DNA of 64,000 nt from Brotonthovivens ammoniilytica (GCF_025566885.1 NZ_JAOQJQ010000005.1:236836-300835); one strand, 5' to 3'. Numbered from the stretch's first letter, positions 43,387 to 52,268 are shown. Program-made: numbers and translations. The notes: generated from the sequence alone by a model not told the origin.

Positions 43387-43421
43387 AACGCCCTGAAATA
43401 CAAAAGCTGTATTTCAGGGCG
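43387..43421 (-). terminator. T-box leader terminator
   Basis: Minus-strand stem CGCCCTGAAATACA / TGTATTTCAGGGCG (perfect, loop of about five bases) with TTTTGTTTT downstream. It is the termination hairpin that competes with the T-box antiterminator. Confidence 0.9.
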
Positions 43422-43650
43422 AGATCTTTGATGCTAATCCCGCGGTACCACCCGCATTGGAAAATAAATGTTTTATTTTCCCACTCAAATGCTTAACGCG
43501 CATCCCACGTACAGACCTACTGAAATTTACCACTTTCAGTCTGTCGGCTCCAGAGTGTTCCCTTTATCTCCTCTTTCAAACAGCGCTCTCAGTCGGTGAC
43601 GCTGTATTCCTGTCGATGTCTGAAGATTAGAGTCTCTTTCTATGCCTTTT
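43387..43650 (-). promoter_or_regulatory. T-box riboswitch of the aspS-gatCAB operon
   Basis: The minus-strand leader contains a Stem I (43552-43640), the T-box sequence GCGGGTGGTACCGCGG at 43441-43457, and the terminator at 43387-43421. The specifier region reads GGGAACACTCT, with the 3' CTCT pairing to the AGAG near the Stem I base, so the specifier lies in GAAC (43557-43560). This holds overlapping GAA (Glu) and AAC (Asn) codons. A published Clostridium acetobutylicum T-box for the same operon type reads both codons, so this one may respond to uncharged tRNA(Asn) and tRNA(Glu). Uncharged tRNA would stabilise the antiterminator and permit expression. Confidence 0.88.
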
Positions 43651-43685
43651 TAATATAAAAATTACTTATTCCTGTAGATTTTTTC

Positions 43686-43714
43686 ATCTTATCATATGGT
43701 TTCAAAGTTTTCAA
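43686..43714 (-). promoter_or_regulatory. Promoter of the T-box/aspS operon
   Basis: On the minus strand TTGAAA (43709-43714), a 17-bp spacer and TAAGAT (43686-43691). Transcription should begin near 43679, at the start of the T-box leader. Confidence 0.65.
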
Positions 43715-43945
43715 GTTCTTTTACAACTTCTCCCATTCATTTTTCCGGAATATTACAATTTTATACACAAAATAACTTGGATTTTATTAACTTTTTCTTC
43801 ACAATATCTTCATAATCATCCCCTATCATTAGTAGAAGTTGAATATTGACATTTTCTTTTTTTGGAGTTACGATCTCATAAGTTTCAACATACCAAAAAC
43901 AGAATACATTGATCTGCATATCATCAATATTATAATATATCAGAT

Positions 43946-44024
43946 GTGCAGCGCTTGGGAATAGAATATTGTCAGCAAAGCTGACCCCAATCGCGCACAC
44001 AGTCTTGCGAGAGCGAGATTTGAA
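43946..44024 (+). repeat. 79-bp dispersed structured repeat, copy 2
   Basis: Matches the minus-strand copy at 377-455 at about 84% identity without gaps. It contains GTCAGC-AAA-GCTGAC (43970-43984) and a second hairpin with stem TCTTGC/GCGAGA and loop GAGA (43983-44024). It lies 56 bases upstream of the LTA synthase start codon and points toward it, just as copy 1 points toward its downstream gene. A 79-codon minus-strand frame overlapping it (43761-44000) looks like a frame opened by repeat sequence and is not called. Confidence 0.75.
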
Positions 44025-44080
44025 CGTACCGTACGAAAACGATTTCTGAATTTTACATTTAAAAAGGGAGATTATGAATC

Positions 44081-46366
44081 ATGCAATTTCGGAAAAAAGA
44101 TAAACCAATCATTATTTCTGATAACAGACGCAGGAAACATTCATTTCGGGAACGTATTCGTTCTATCTGGAATCTTATCCAGTTTCCTGATCTTTCAGAA
44201 AATAAGTATGCTCAGTTTCTTGAAAAATACTCTCTGATTGTACACGGAATACTTTCCTGCATTCTGATCTTTGTTATCGAATGGATATCCAGACGGTCTC
44301 TTCACTCGGCATTGTCTTTTGTTTACCACAGCCCGCTGGTATTCCTGTACAATGCCCTTTTGATTTTTGTGACGCTGCTGATTCCTTACCTGTTCCGTCA
44401 CCGGGGTCTGTTCCGTATTATTATCTCTATTTTCTGGCTTCTGCTGGGAATTGTTAACGGATGTGTTCTGGCTTCTAGAGTTACCCCCTTTAACTTTACA
44501 GACTTAAAGCTGGTGGGTGATCTGCTGTCTATGAAAGACAGCCAGTACTTTTCTGTGGGCCAGGGCGTTGCTGTTGTTGTGGCTTTGGCACTGGTTGTTA
44601 TTTTTCTTATTTTGTTTGCTATCAAAGGTCCTTTTTATAAGGAAAAGATTCATCGTATCAGAAATTTGATTTTTCTGGGTATTGCAATAGCCGCAGTTCC
44701 TTTTATTACAAAAGCCGCTATTCACAACGGCATTCTTGCCGGGTATTTTGGTAATCTGGCTCAGGGATATTCTGATTACGGTTTTGTCTACAGCTTCACA
44801 GCCAGCACAGTAGATACCGGTATGCGGGAGCCCTCCAACTACTCACAAGATACCATTGACAATATTTTAGACTCCGTTAAAACAAAAGATACTTCTGTCT
44901 CCAAGGAAGATATGCCTAACATTATTTTTGTCCAGCTGGAATCCTTGGTGGACCCTGAGGAAATAAAGTTCCTGAAAATGTCCAAAGATCCCATTCCGAC
45001 ACTGCGCAGTCTTCAAAAGAACTATACTACCGGATACCTGACGGTTCCCATCGTCGGCGCAGGTACTGTTAATACAGAGTTCGAAGTTCTCACCGGACTT
45101 GGCATCCAGTACTTTGGACTTGGCGAATATCCTTACAAAACCGTACTGAAAGAGACTTCCTGCGAAAGCGCTGCCAGCGATCTGTCTGATCTTGGATACA
45201 GCACCCACGCCCTTCACAATAACGGCGGGAACTTTTACAGCCGGGCAAAAGTCTTTGCAAATATGGGATTTGATACTTATACCTGTAAAGAAATGATGAA
45301 TATTCTTGAATACAACGAAATTCATTCCTGGCCGGCGGACCACATTCTGCTGGAAGAAACCCAAAAAGCAATGGATTACAGTGAAAATCAGCCTGATTTC
45401 CTGTATACCATTACTGTACAGAGCCATGGCAATTATCCCGGCTATAAAGTATTTGACGATCCGGAAGTAAAAGTAACCGGCGGCGAGACAGAAGAAAAAA
45501 ATTACCAGTGGGAATATTATGTAAATGAGGTATACCAGGTAGACCAGTTTGTCAGCGATTTAATTGACCAGCTTTCCAAACGTGATGAAAAAACAATTCT
45601 TGTGCTTTACGGAGACCATCTGCCCACCATGGGACTGACAGATGACGATATGAAAAGCGGAGATCTTTACAAAACACGCTATTACACCTGGAATAACTTT
45701 GGACTGGAAAAGAAAGACAAAGATCTTACCTCTTATCAGCTGATGGCTTACATTACAGACCAGCTTGGCATCCATGAAGGCACCATTTTCCGGTATCATC
45801 AAAATGCCCTTGCTAAAAAGTCCCTAAACGAAAGAAAATATCTTAAAAATTTACAGCTTTTACAATATGACCTTTTATATGGCAAACGCTATGCATACAA
45901 CGAAGAAGACCTATATCCTGCCACAGATATGGAAATGGGTGTAGAGGATACCCGCCTGACAGACTATTATGTCAACTTTAATCAAACAAAGCTGATTATC
46001 CGGGGTGAAAATTTTACCCCCTGGAGCAAGGTTTTTGTAAATGGAAAAAAAGTTTCAACCAGCTATATTTCCGACAAAGCGGTACAGATTTATCTTGATG
46101 ACGTTGCAGACGGTGATACTCTTGTGGTAAATCAGATGGGATCTAGCGATACCGTTTTCCGTTCATCCAACGAAGTAACCTATGTGCTTCCGGATATTCT
46201 TAAAAACAAAGATTCCGAAGAAAGCACAGAGACGGATACAAACAATCAGGCAGATAACGGCAGTCAAAAGAACAGCAAAACTAAAAATTCGAAAACAAAA
46301 AAATCTATTACAGATGCCATTCACTCTACCATCAAGCAGGTAGATGAGGATTTGTTAAATGATTAG
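44081..46366 (+). CDS. LTA synthase family sulfatase-fold enzyme
   Basis: A 761-residue membrane phosphoglycerol/phosphodiester transferase-like protein. Residues about 50-225 hold five membrane helices. The extracellular alkaline-phosphatase-like domain has the metal and nucleophile residues: Glu in IIFVQLESLVDP, Thr in GAGTVNTEFEVLTG, His in VQSHGNYPGY and Asp-His in LYGDHLPTMG. This is the LtaS type that polymerises glycerol phosphate on the outer membrane leaflet. After the catalytic domain comes an unusual C-terminal module (YYVNFNQTKLIIRGENF and SYISDKAVQIYLDD) that resembles an immunoglobulin-like IPT/TIG fold, followed by a Ser/Asn/Lys-rich tail. The start has GGGAG 11 bases upstream. 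A strong terminator follows. Confidence 0.88.
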   Translation: MQFRKKDKPIIISDNRRRKHSFRERIRSIWNLIQFPDLSENKYAQFLEKYSLIVHGILSCILIFVIEWISRRSLHSALSFVYHSPLVFLYNALLIFVTLLIPYLFRHRGLFRIIISIFWLLLGIVNGCVLASRVTPFNFTDLKLVGDLLSMKDSQYFSVGQGVAVVVALALVVIFLILFAIKGPFYKEKIHRIRNLIFLGIAIAAVPFITKAAIHNGILAGYFGNLAQGYSDYGFVYSFTASTVDTGMREPSNYSQDTIDNILDSVKTKDTSVSKEDMPNIIFVQLESLVDPEEIKFLKMSKDPIPTLRSLQKNYTTGYLTVPIVGAGTVNTEFEVLTGLGIQYFGLGEYPYKTVLKETSCESAASDLSDLGYSTHALHNNGGNFYSRAKVFANMGFDTYTCKEMMNILEYNEIHSWPADHILLEETQKAMDYSENQPDFLYTITVQSHGNYPGYKVFDDPEVKVTGGETEEKNYQWEYYVNEVYQVDQFVSDLIDQLSKRDEKTILVLYGDHLPTMGLTDDDMKSGDLYKTRYYTWNNFGLEKKDKDLTSYQLMAYITDQLGIHEGTIFRYHQNALAKKSLNERKYLKNLQLLQYDLLYGKRYAYNEEDLYPATDMEMGVEDTRLTDYYVNFNQTKLIIRGENFTPWSKVFVNGKKVSTSYISDKAVQIYLDDVADGDTLVVNQMGSSDTVFRSSNEVTYVLPDILKNKDSEESTETDTNNQADNGSQKNSKTKNSKTKKSITDAIHSTIKQVDEDLLND

Positions 46367-46386
46367 CTCCCGGCTTTTTATAAGTC

Positions 46387-46437
46387 AAAAAAATACCTTC
46401 CATCCTGCTTTTCAGGACAGAAGGTATTTTTTATTTA
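46387..46437. terminator. Bidirectional terminator between LTA synthase and potD
   Basis: AATACCTTC..TCCTG pairs with CAGGA..GAAGGTATT around a short loop; T-rich on both strands. Confidence 0.9.
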
Positions 46438-46455
46438 AAAATTTTCCTAACAATA

Positions 46456-47529
46456 TTATTCTGCTTTTATTTCTTTCCACAGTTCATTATATAATTCGGT
46501 AATATCCGCATCAGACTGAACACACACTTCGCTGTTTGTCAGTTTTGAGGTATCCGGCACAATATTCTCATCACTGCGAAGTTCCTCATCCATCTGATCA
46601 ATAACCGCCTGATTAGGTGTTGAATAATAAATATAATCAAAATTCATCTCTGCAATATCCTCTCTGCAGAGAAAATCCAAAAACTTTGCCGCAGCCTGCG
46701 GGTTGTCACACTCCTTTGTCATAACCCAGCTGTCCATCCAGATATTAGTCCCTTCCTTTGGAACTACATATTGAAGATCCGGATTATATTCCCGGCCCAG
46801 GTATGCTTCCCCGGAATATACAATGGCCATGTCTGCATTTCCAGCCACCACCTCATCTCTGGCCGCATCAACAAGATATGCCTGAACATCCGGTTTTTGT
46901 TTTAACAGCAGCTCCTGGGCTTTTCTGAGTTCTCCCTCATCACTTGTATTGATAGAATACCCAAGGGCTTTTAGGGCCACCATAAAACTGTCACGCATAC
47001 TGTCCTGCATAATAATTTCCCCGGCGTTGCTGCCATTAAAAAGCGCGTCCCAGCTGTGGGGTACCTCTACTTTTGTACTGTCATATAAAATACCTATGGT
47101 TCCCCAGAAATAAGGAAGCGCATATTCATTATCCGGGTCAAAAGCAGTGGAAAATCCCCAGAACTCTTCCCCGATATTCTGACTGTACTCAAAACTGTCA
47201 AAATCAACCTTCTGAACCTCTCCGTCTCTGATCAGCTTGTCAATCATATAATCTGTAGAACACAGCAGATCATACTGTATCACACCGGAACTGTATTTGG
47301 AATACATCTCCTCCGGCGTCAGCGCCTCTTCATATTCAATGGCAATTCCAGTCTCCTCCTCAAACAGGTCCAGTACTTCAGGATCCATATATTCTCCATA
47401 ATTAAATACCGTCAATGTCTCTTTTGCAGAACCTGTCACATCTGTGTCTCCTGCACAGCCCGAAGCTCCTGCTGTCAAAAACGCCGCCGCACCCAAAAGT
47501 ACAGGTACTGATGCTAACCTCCTGCGCAT
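46456..47529 (-). CDS. potD: Spermidine/putrescine ABC transporter substrate-binding lipoprotein
   Basis: A 357-residue PotD-type binding protein. It starts with a lipoprotein signal (LLGAAAFLTAGASGC) and continues LTVFNYGEYMDPEVLDLFEEETGI, the N-terminal lobe of PotD/PotF proteins. The acidic and aromatic ligand-binding residues (Tyr/Trp/Asp in ALPYFWGTIGILYD and GEIIMQDS) are in place. It captures polyamines outside the cell for PotABC. Its start overlaps the potC stop by 16 bases; it is the last gene of the operon and is followed by a terminator. Confidence 0.93.
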   Translation of the reverse strand: MRRRLASVPVLLGAAAFLTAGASGCAGDTDVTGSAKETLTVFNYGEYMDPEVLDLFEEETGIAIEYEEALTPEEMYSKYSSGVIQYDLLCSTDYMIDKLIRDGEVQKVDFDSFEYSQNIGEEFWGFSTAFDPDNEYALPYFWGTIGILYDSTKVEVPHSWDALFNGSNAGEIIMQDSMRDSFMVALKALGYSINTSDEGELRKAQELLLKQKPDVQAYLVDAARDEVVAGNADMAIVYSGEAYLGREYNPDLQYVVPKEGTNIWMDSWVMTKECDNPQAAAKFLDFLCREDIAEMNFDYIYYSTPNQAVIDQMDEELRSDENIVPDTSKLTNSEVCVQSDADITELYNELWKEIKAE

Positions 47530-48311
47530 ATACGTTTCCTCCTTCTCTCTGCAATCTGCGGCACATAATTTACCAGAAGAAGTACAATCAGCACTGCAGC
47601 AAAAATCACAGTAGACAGCGCATACATTTCAGGCTTTATTCCTTTCCGTACCTGACTGTAAATCATTGTGGATAATGTATTGATTCCTGCTCCTTTTGTA
47701 AAGTAGGTCACAACAAAATCATCCATGGACATAGTAAGCGCCATAAAAAATCCAGAAACTACCGCCGGTAAAATCTGCGGAATAATCACCTTTACAAATG
47801 CGGTCAATGTGTTAGCCCCAAGATCTCTGGCTGCTTCATAAATACTGATATCCATCTGCCGCAGTCTTGGAAGAATGCTGAGAAGTACATAAGGCACACA
47901 AAAAGTAATATGTGCAAAGAGCACACTGCTGTAACCCAGTTTCATAAACCTGGCAAACCAGAGCATCAGAGCAATTCCGGTTACAATATCTGCATTCAGC
48001 AGTGTAATATTTCCAAGCCCCAGTGTAAGAGAATAACCCCTTTTTCTCATGGCATCTATTCCTAAAGCTCCGGCCAGTCCAATGAGAGTGGCCAGCGCTG
48101 CAGAGCTCAATCCCAGTACCACGGTTGTTCCCAGAGCTTCCATAATCTGACTGTTTGCAAACATTTCTCCATACCATTCCAGAGTAAATCCCCCCCACAT
48201 TACTCTAGATCTTGAGGCATTAAAGGATAACAGCACAAGCACCAGAATCGGTACATATAGAAAAGCCAAAATTAATATTAAATAAAATCTGTTAAAAAAT
48301 CTCTTTACCAT
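47514..48311 (-). CDS. potC: Polyamine ABC transporter permease PotC
   Basis: A 265-residue permease with six membrane helices. The cytoplasmic coupling motif EAARDLGANTLTAFVKVIIPQILPAV is the ABC permease EAA loop. N-terminal RFFNRFYLILILAFLYVPILVLVLLSFN is typical of PotC. It overlaps potB by seven bases and potD by 16, so the four proteins are translationally linked. Confidence 0.94.
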   Translation of the reverse strand: MVKRFFNRFYLILILAFLYVPILVLVLLSFNASRSRVMWGGFTLEWYGEMFANSQIMEALGTTVVLGLSSAALATLIGLAGALGIDAMRKRGYSLTLGLGNITLLNADIVTGIALMLWFARFMKLGYSSVLFAHITFCVPYVLLSILPRLRQMDISIYEAARDLGANTLTAFVKVIIPQILPAVVSGFFMALTMSMDDFVVTYFTKGAGINTLSTMIYSQVRKGIKPEMYALSTVIFAAVLIVLLLVNYVPQIAERRRKRICAGG

Positions 48312-49123
48312 ACAAGTGACCCGCCATCTTCTGAATCATTTTTCAAAGTAAACAACATACTGATAATAATAAATACCATCAGGGCAACTGAAAGTCCAGA
48401 ACCTAAATTCCAGTTCATACTCTGGGTAAACTCCTGTTCAATCACATTGCCGATCAGCAGCACCTTTCCTCCTCCTAGAATATTGGGCACAACAAATTCT
48501 GTCAAAGAGGGAACAAATACCATTGTGATGCCGCTGATAATTCCTGGCAGCGAAAGGGGAAAAATAATTTTTCTGCGTACAACTGAATTATCAGCTCCCA
48601 GATCTCTGGCCGCTTCCACCACATCTTCTCTGATATTAGACACTGCATTATAAATAGGCAGTATCATAAACGGCAGATAGTCATAAATCATTCCGATCAT
48701 AACTGCCACAGGTGTATACATAATATGGAGAGGCTCTATTCCCAGCCATCCAAGGGCCATATTTAATATTCCGTTTTCAGCCAGTATTACCTGCCAGGCC
48801 AGTACTCGCAGCATAAAATTCATCCACATGGGAAGAATCACAATTAATGTAATAAACCCCTTTTTATTGAAGTTTAAATTTCTCAGTACCAGCGCCAGCG
48901 GAAAAGCGATGGCCAGGCATATTCCCGTTGAACAGGCGGCCAGCGCCAATGACAGCAGCAGCGCCTTGCGGTGGATAGGGTTGAAAATCGCAAGTATGTT
49001 AGATAAGGTAACCGTTCCGCTCCCGTCCGTGACGCCATACCCGATAATCATAATCAGGGGCAGAATGGTAAACCCGATCATCCATATAATATAAGGTGAC
49101 GCAAGAAATTTTCTTTTACTCAT
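48305..49123 (-). CDS. potB: Polyamine ABC transporter permease PotB
   Basis: A 272-residue permease with six membrane helices and the EAA loop VVEAARDLGADNSVVRRKIIFPLSLPGI. SPYIIWMIGFTILPLIMIIGYGV is a PotB-type start. It forms the membrane channel with PotC. It overlaps the potA stop by eight bases. Confidence 0.94.
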   Translation of the reverse strand: MSKRKFLASPYIIWMIGFTILPLIMIIGYGVTDGSGTVTLSNILAIFNPIHRKALLLSLALAACSTGICLAIAFPLALVLRNLNFNKKGFITLIVILPMWMNFMLRVLAWQVILAENGILNMALGWLGIEPLHIMYTPVAVMIGMIYDYLPFMILPIYNAVSNIREDVVEAARDLGADNSVVRRKIIFPLSLPGIISGITMVFVPSLTEFVVPNILGGGKVLLIGNVIEQEFTQSMNWNLGSGLSVALMVFIIISMLFTLKNDSEDGGSLVW

Positions 49124-50189
49124 CTTTTTTTACTACCTCTTCTGCTTCAGATGCCGGTTTATGCATAATCTGAATATTTTCCGGCTCCACATAAAGTCCC
49201 ACACAGGCCCCCGGCTGAGCCGGAAGTGTCGAATGTACCATCCAGTCAAATCCGCCGGCACGTATCTTCATTTCATAATGCACGCCTTTAAAGAGAACAG
49301 ACAGAACCTGGCCATCCAAAATTCCCTTTCCCTGCTCCCGGATCACCACATCCTCAGGCCTGATTACCACATCCACATTCTCATTAGTCCCAAATCCGGT
49401 ATCCACACAGATAAAGGGGCGCTCTAGAATCTCTACCAGACAATCCTTTGGCATCACACCGTCAATGATATTGCTGTCCCCGATAAAATCCGCCACAAAT
49501 GCATTCTGGGGTTCATTGTATATATCAACCGGCGTACCCATCTGCTGTATCAGCCCCTGATTCATCACGACAATCCGGTCCGACATCGTCAGCGCCTCTT
49601 CCTGGTCATGGGTAACATAGACAAAAGTAATTCCCAGCTCATTTTTAATTTTAATGAGCTCCCGCTGCATATCCTGCCGCAGCTTTAAATCCAGCGCGCC
49701 TAAAGGTTCATCTAAAAGAAGAATCTCCGGTTCGTTGACAATAGCTCTGGCAATGGCAACCCGCTGCTGCTGGCCCCCGCTTAAAGATACTGGTCTCCTG
49801 CCTTCATACCCTTCTAGGTCAACCAGTTTTAGCGCATACCTGATTTTCTCTTCAATATAATGCCTGTCCTTCTTTTTCAATTTCAGACCAAAGGCAATAT
49901 TATCTGCAACAGTCATATGGGAAAAAAGAGAATATTTCTGAAATACCGTATTAATATGCCGTTTATCCGGACTGACTTTTGTAATATCTTTTCCTTCAAA
50001 TATAACACTTCCCTGATCTGGAACCTCAAATCCGCCGATGATGCGCAGTGTTGTTGTCTTTCCGCATCCTGACGGCCCCAGAAGTGTTATAAACTCATTT
50101 CTTCCAATCTCCAGATTCAAATCCTTTAAAATCATTTTATCATCAAACGATTTTGAAATATGCTCTAGTTTTAAAATAGTATGTTCCAT
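49116..50189 (-). CDS. potA: Polyamine ABC transporter ATPase PotA
   Basis: A 357-residue ATPase. Walker A LLGPSGCGKTTTLRIIGG, Q-loop FQKYSLFSHMTVADN, signature SLSGGQQQRVAIARAI, Walker B EILLLDEPLGALDLKLR, then a C-terminal regulatory TOBE-like domain (PEDVVIREQGKG... VGLYVEPENIQIM). It powers polyamine import. It starts 13 bases after the regulator gene. Confidence 0.95.
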   Translation of the reverse strand: MEHTILKLEHISKSFDDKMILKDLNLEIGRNEFITLLGPSGCGKTTTLRIIGGFEVPDQGSVIFEGKDITKVSPDKRHINTVFQKYSLFSHMTVADNIAFGLKLKKKDRHYIEEKIRYALKLVDLEGYEGRRPVSLSGGQQQRVAIARAIVNEPEILLLDEPLGALDLKLRQDMQRELIKIKNELGITFVYVTHDQEEALTMSDRIVVMNQGLIQQMGTPVDIYNEPQNAFVADFIGDSNIIDGVMPKDCLVEILERPFICVDTGFGTNENVDVVIRPEDVVIREQGKGILDGQVLSVLFKGVHYEMKIRAGGFDWMVHSTLPAQPGACVGLYVEPENIQIMHKPASEAEEVVKKDE

Positions 50190-50202
50190 TTTTATCCTCC
50201 GG

Positions 50203-50751
50203 TTAAAAGCTTGGGGGCGTGCTCACCCATACCAGTTTCGCTTCCTGCGTTCCTGGATTTTCTATATAATGTTCCCTTCCCGCCGCAAAATAAAAGGATT
50301 CCCCTTTCTGTACCGTATAAATCTGATCTCCAAGATGCAGCTGTATCTTTCCTTCTATCACAAAACCATATTCTTCACCGTCATGAGGTTTATCCTCCGG
50401 CAGAGCCATCCCGGGACAAAGCTTCACAAGAAGCGGCTCCATCTGATTTTTCTGAGCGGCCGGAACCGTCCATTGAATACTGTTTCCATCATCATCTATT
50501 TTCTCAAAATAATCCTGTTCTCTAAATACTATCTGTTCATTTCCAGTTTCCTTAAAAAACTCGGACGCTGTACTGCCAAGACACTCAATCAAATCCAACA
50601 GTGTAGCAACAGAAGGTGCAACCTGTCCCCGCTCAAGCTGAGAAATATATCCTTTCGTCAGCTCTGTCCTGTCTGCCAGCTCCTGCTGGGTCAGACCATT
50701 CTGGTTTCTTAAATCTCTGATTTTCTGTCCGATTTGTGTATTGACATCCAT
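50203..50751 (-). CDS. XRE family regulator with C-terminal cupin domain
   Basis: A 182-residue regulator: residues 5-65 are an XRE-type helix-turn-helix (IGQKIRDLRNQNGLTQQELADRTELTKGYISQLERGQ) and residues about 105-180 a cupin barrel (EDKPHDGEEYGFVIEGKIQLHLGDQIYTVQKGESFYFAAG). This PuuR-like layout is common at polyamine genes, with the cupin sensing a small ligand. It is the first gene of the potABCD operon and probably autoregulates it. A strong promoter lies upstream. Confidence 0.93.
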   Translation of the reverse strand: MDVNTQIGQKIRDLRNQNGLTQQELADRTELTKGYISQLERGQVAPSVATLLDLIECLGSTASEFFKETGNEQIVFREQDYFEKIDDDGNSIQWTVPAAQKNQMEPLLVKLCPGMALPEDKPHDGEEYGFVIEGKIQLHLGDQIYTVQKGESFYFAAGREHYIENPGTQEAKLVWVSTPPSF

Positions 50752-50785
50752 TTTTATCTCCTCTATCTTTAATAAGCCTCCCTAA

Positions 50786-50813
50786 ATTATACATATAATA
50801 AACTTAAAGTCAA
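50786..50813 (-). promoter_or_regulatory. Promoter of the xre-potABCD operon
   Basis: On the minus strand TTGACT (50808-50813), 16-bp spacer, TATAAT (50786-50791), followed by a GAGGAG ribosome site before the start codon. Confidence 0.8.
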
Positions 50814-50862
50814 GTATTATTATTAGTACAGCCATATAAACGATTCCTGCTGTACAACAAAA

Positions 50863-50935
50863 GGACTGCCGCAAAATCAATGTCTGTAAGCTTAACTTAT
50901 TGACATTGATTTTGCGGCAGTCCCTTTTTGTTATA
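50863..50935 (-). terminator. Long perfect hairpin downstream of the DUF4143 ATPase gene
   Basis: Arms 50863-50884 and 50902-50923 are complementary over 22 bases without mismatch, with a 17-base loop. On the minus strand the stem follows the ATPase stop by 16 bases and its right side is A/T-rich, consistent with a terminator. The stem is longer than usual. Confidence 0.75.
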
Positions 50936-50939
50936 CACT

Positions 50940-52166
50940 TTATATCAAATTACAGGGAATAAAACAATTCAGCTTATCAATGGGTATCACTTCCTGGCAC
51001 ATGCAAACAATACCCCCGCAGCCGCGCTTCAGTTTTGTCTTGTCGATCAGTTCGTACTTTTTGACCTCCCTGCGGTCTGGATTCGCGGATTTTTTAATCT
51101 CTAACGGGTGAATCAGCCCATTTTCTTCCACAATCACATCAATCTCCTTAGCGTTGGAATCACGGTAGTAGGTCAGATTCGCTTTATCTGCCGAATAAGA
51201 AAAATTTTTCAACAGTTCAACGACAACATAGTTTTCAAAATAATGTCCGTTTGCGGCCCCGTTCATCAGAGTATCTCTGGTAAGCCACATGGACAGGTAC
51301 GCGCACAGGCCGGTATCACAGAAATAAAGCTTCGGTGTCTTAGACAGACGTTTCAGTTCATTATTCGCAAACGGGGGAAGAAGATATACAATCCCCAACC
51401 CTTGAAGAATACGCAGCCATTCTTTTGCTGTCGGCTGTGAAACCTCTGCCGCGTCAGCTAAGTTTTTATAATTCACCTGTTCTGCGGTCAGCGCTGCACA
51501 GGCATTAAGAAACTTCCGAAAGCGTACTGAATCCGTAATGCCTCCTTCTTCCGCTACATCGCGCATAAGATAGGTTTCAATATAAGAATTAAAATATTCC
51601 TGCCGCTGCTCGGCGTCAGCTTTCAAAGCGTCTGGCATACCTCCACACCATATATGTTCAAATACGTCTACAATATCATTCTTTTTGGCCGCTGTCTGCC
51701 GCTTAAGCAGGCAAGGCAGAGAGAAATCCAGCTTGTTTGAAAAGAGTTCTCCATCTACTTCATTTTTAGAAAGACTGTATAATTCTAAAATCCCAATTCT
51801 TCCCGCCAGAGTTTCACGAATATTTTTCATCATTTTATATTGCTGGGAACCGGTCAGCCAGAATAAGCCGCGTTCTTCGGTTTCATCGCACATAATTTTA
51901 ATTTGTTCAAATAATTCCGGCGCTTTCTGTATTTCGTCAATGATAATCGGCGGCTTATAAGTTTGAAAGAACAGAACGGGATCCGTCTGTGCAAGCGTCC
52001 TCGCCATCGTATTGTCCATAGTAACATAGGTTCTGTTCTGTCCTTCAGCAAGGTGCTTTAACATCGTTGTTTTTCCTACCTGCCGCGCACCCGTTACAAG
52101 AATTGCTTTAAAGAAAGAGCTCATACGCAGAAATTTTCTTTCTAATGTACGCTTAATATACGCCAT
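50940..52166 (-). CDS. AAA_14/DUF4143 family ATPase
   Basis: A 408-residue protein of the ATP-binding AAA_14 plus DUF4143 type. Walker A is VTGARQVGKTTMLK (residues 24-37) and Walker B PPIIIDEIQKAPELF; the sensor part WLTGSQQYKMMKNIRETLAGRIGILELYSLS is typical. The C-terminal part (residues about 205-385) carries the DUF4143 region with a restriction-nuclease-like core (YYRDSNAKEIDVIVEENGLIHPLEIKKS: D...E-x-K). Such genes are numerous, often multiple per genome, and of unproven role. The start has GAGGAGG upstream, and a 42-bp perfect palindrome lies 15 bases before it. Confidence 0.9.
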   Translation of the reverse strand: MAYIKRTLERKFLRMSSFFKAILVTGARQVGKTTMLKHLAEGQNRTYVTMDNTMARTLAQTDPVLFFQTYKPPIIIDEIQKAPELFEQIKIMCDETEERGLFWLTGSQQYKMMKNIRETLAGRIGILELYSLSKNEVDGELFSNKLDFSLPCLLKRQTAAKKNDIVDVFEHIWCGGMPDALKADAEQRQEYFNSYIETYLMRDVAEEGGITDSVRFRKFLNACAALTAEQVNYKNLADAAEVSQPTAKEWLRILQGLGIVYLLPPFANNELKRLSKTPKLYFCDTGLCAYLSMWLTRDTLMNGAANGHYFENYVVVELLKNFSYSADKANLTYYRDSNAKEIDVIVEENGLIHPLEIKKSANPDRREVKKYELIDKTKLKRGCGGIVCMCQEVIPIDKLNCFIPCNLI

Positions 52167-52181
52167 AATATAGCCTCCTCA

Positions 52182-52223
52182 TTTTTAGGATAATATAAAG
52201 TGCACTTTATATTATCCTAAAAA
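52182..52223. promoter_or_regulatory. 42-bp perfect palindrome at the 5' end of the ATPase gene
   Basis: Every base pairs around the centre between 52202 and 52203 (central AAAGTGCACTTT, flanked by TTTAGGATAATAT and its complement). It ends 15 bases before the ATPase start and directly before the ribosome site GAGGAGG. As RNA it would form a long hairpin that could affect translation; as DNA it could be a binding site for a dimeric regulator or the ATPase itself. Confidence 0.85.
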
Positions 52224-52268
52224 ATCAATTCTGTCAACTACAGCGGGGGAATCACATACTTATTTTAT

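Noticed and set aside
43761..44000. Minus-strand frame of 79 codons overlapping the repeat
   Set aside because: The N-terminal third is the repeat read in an open frame; no ribosome site or family match.
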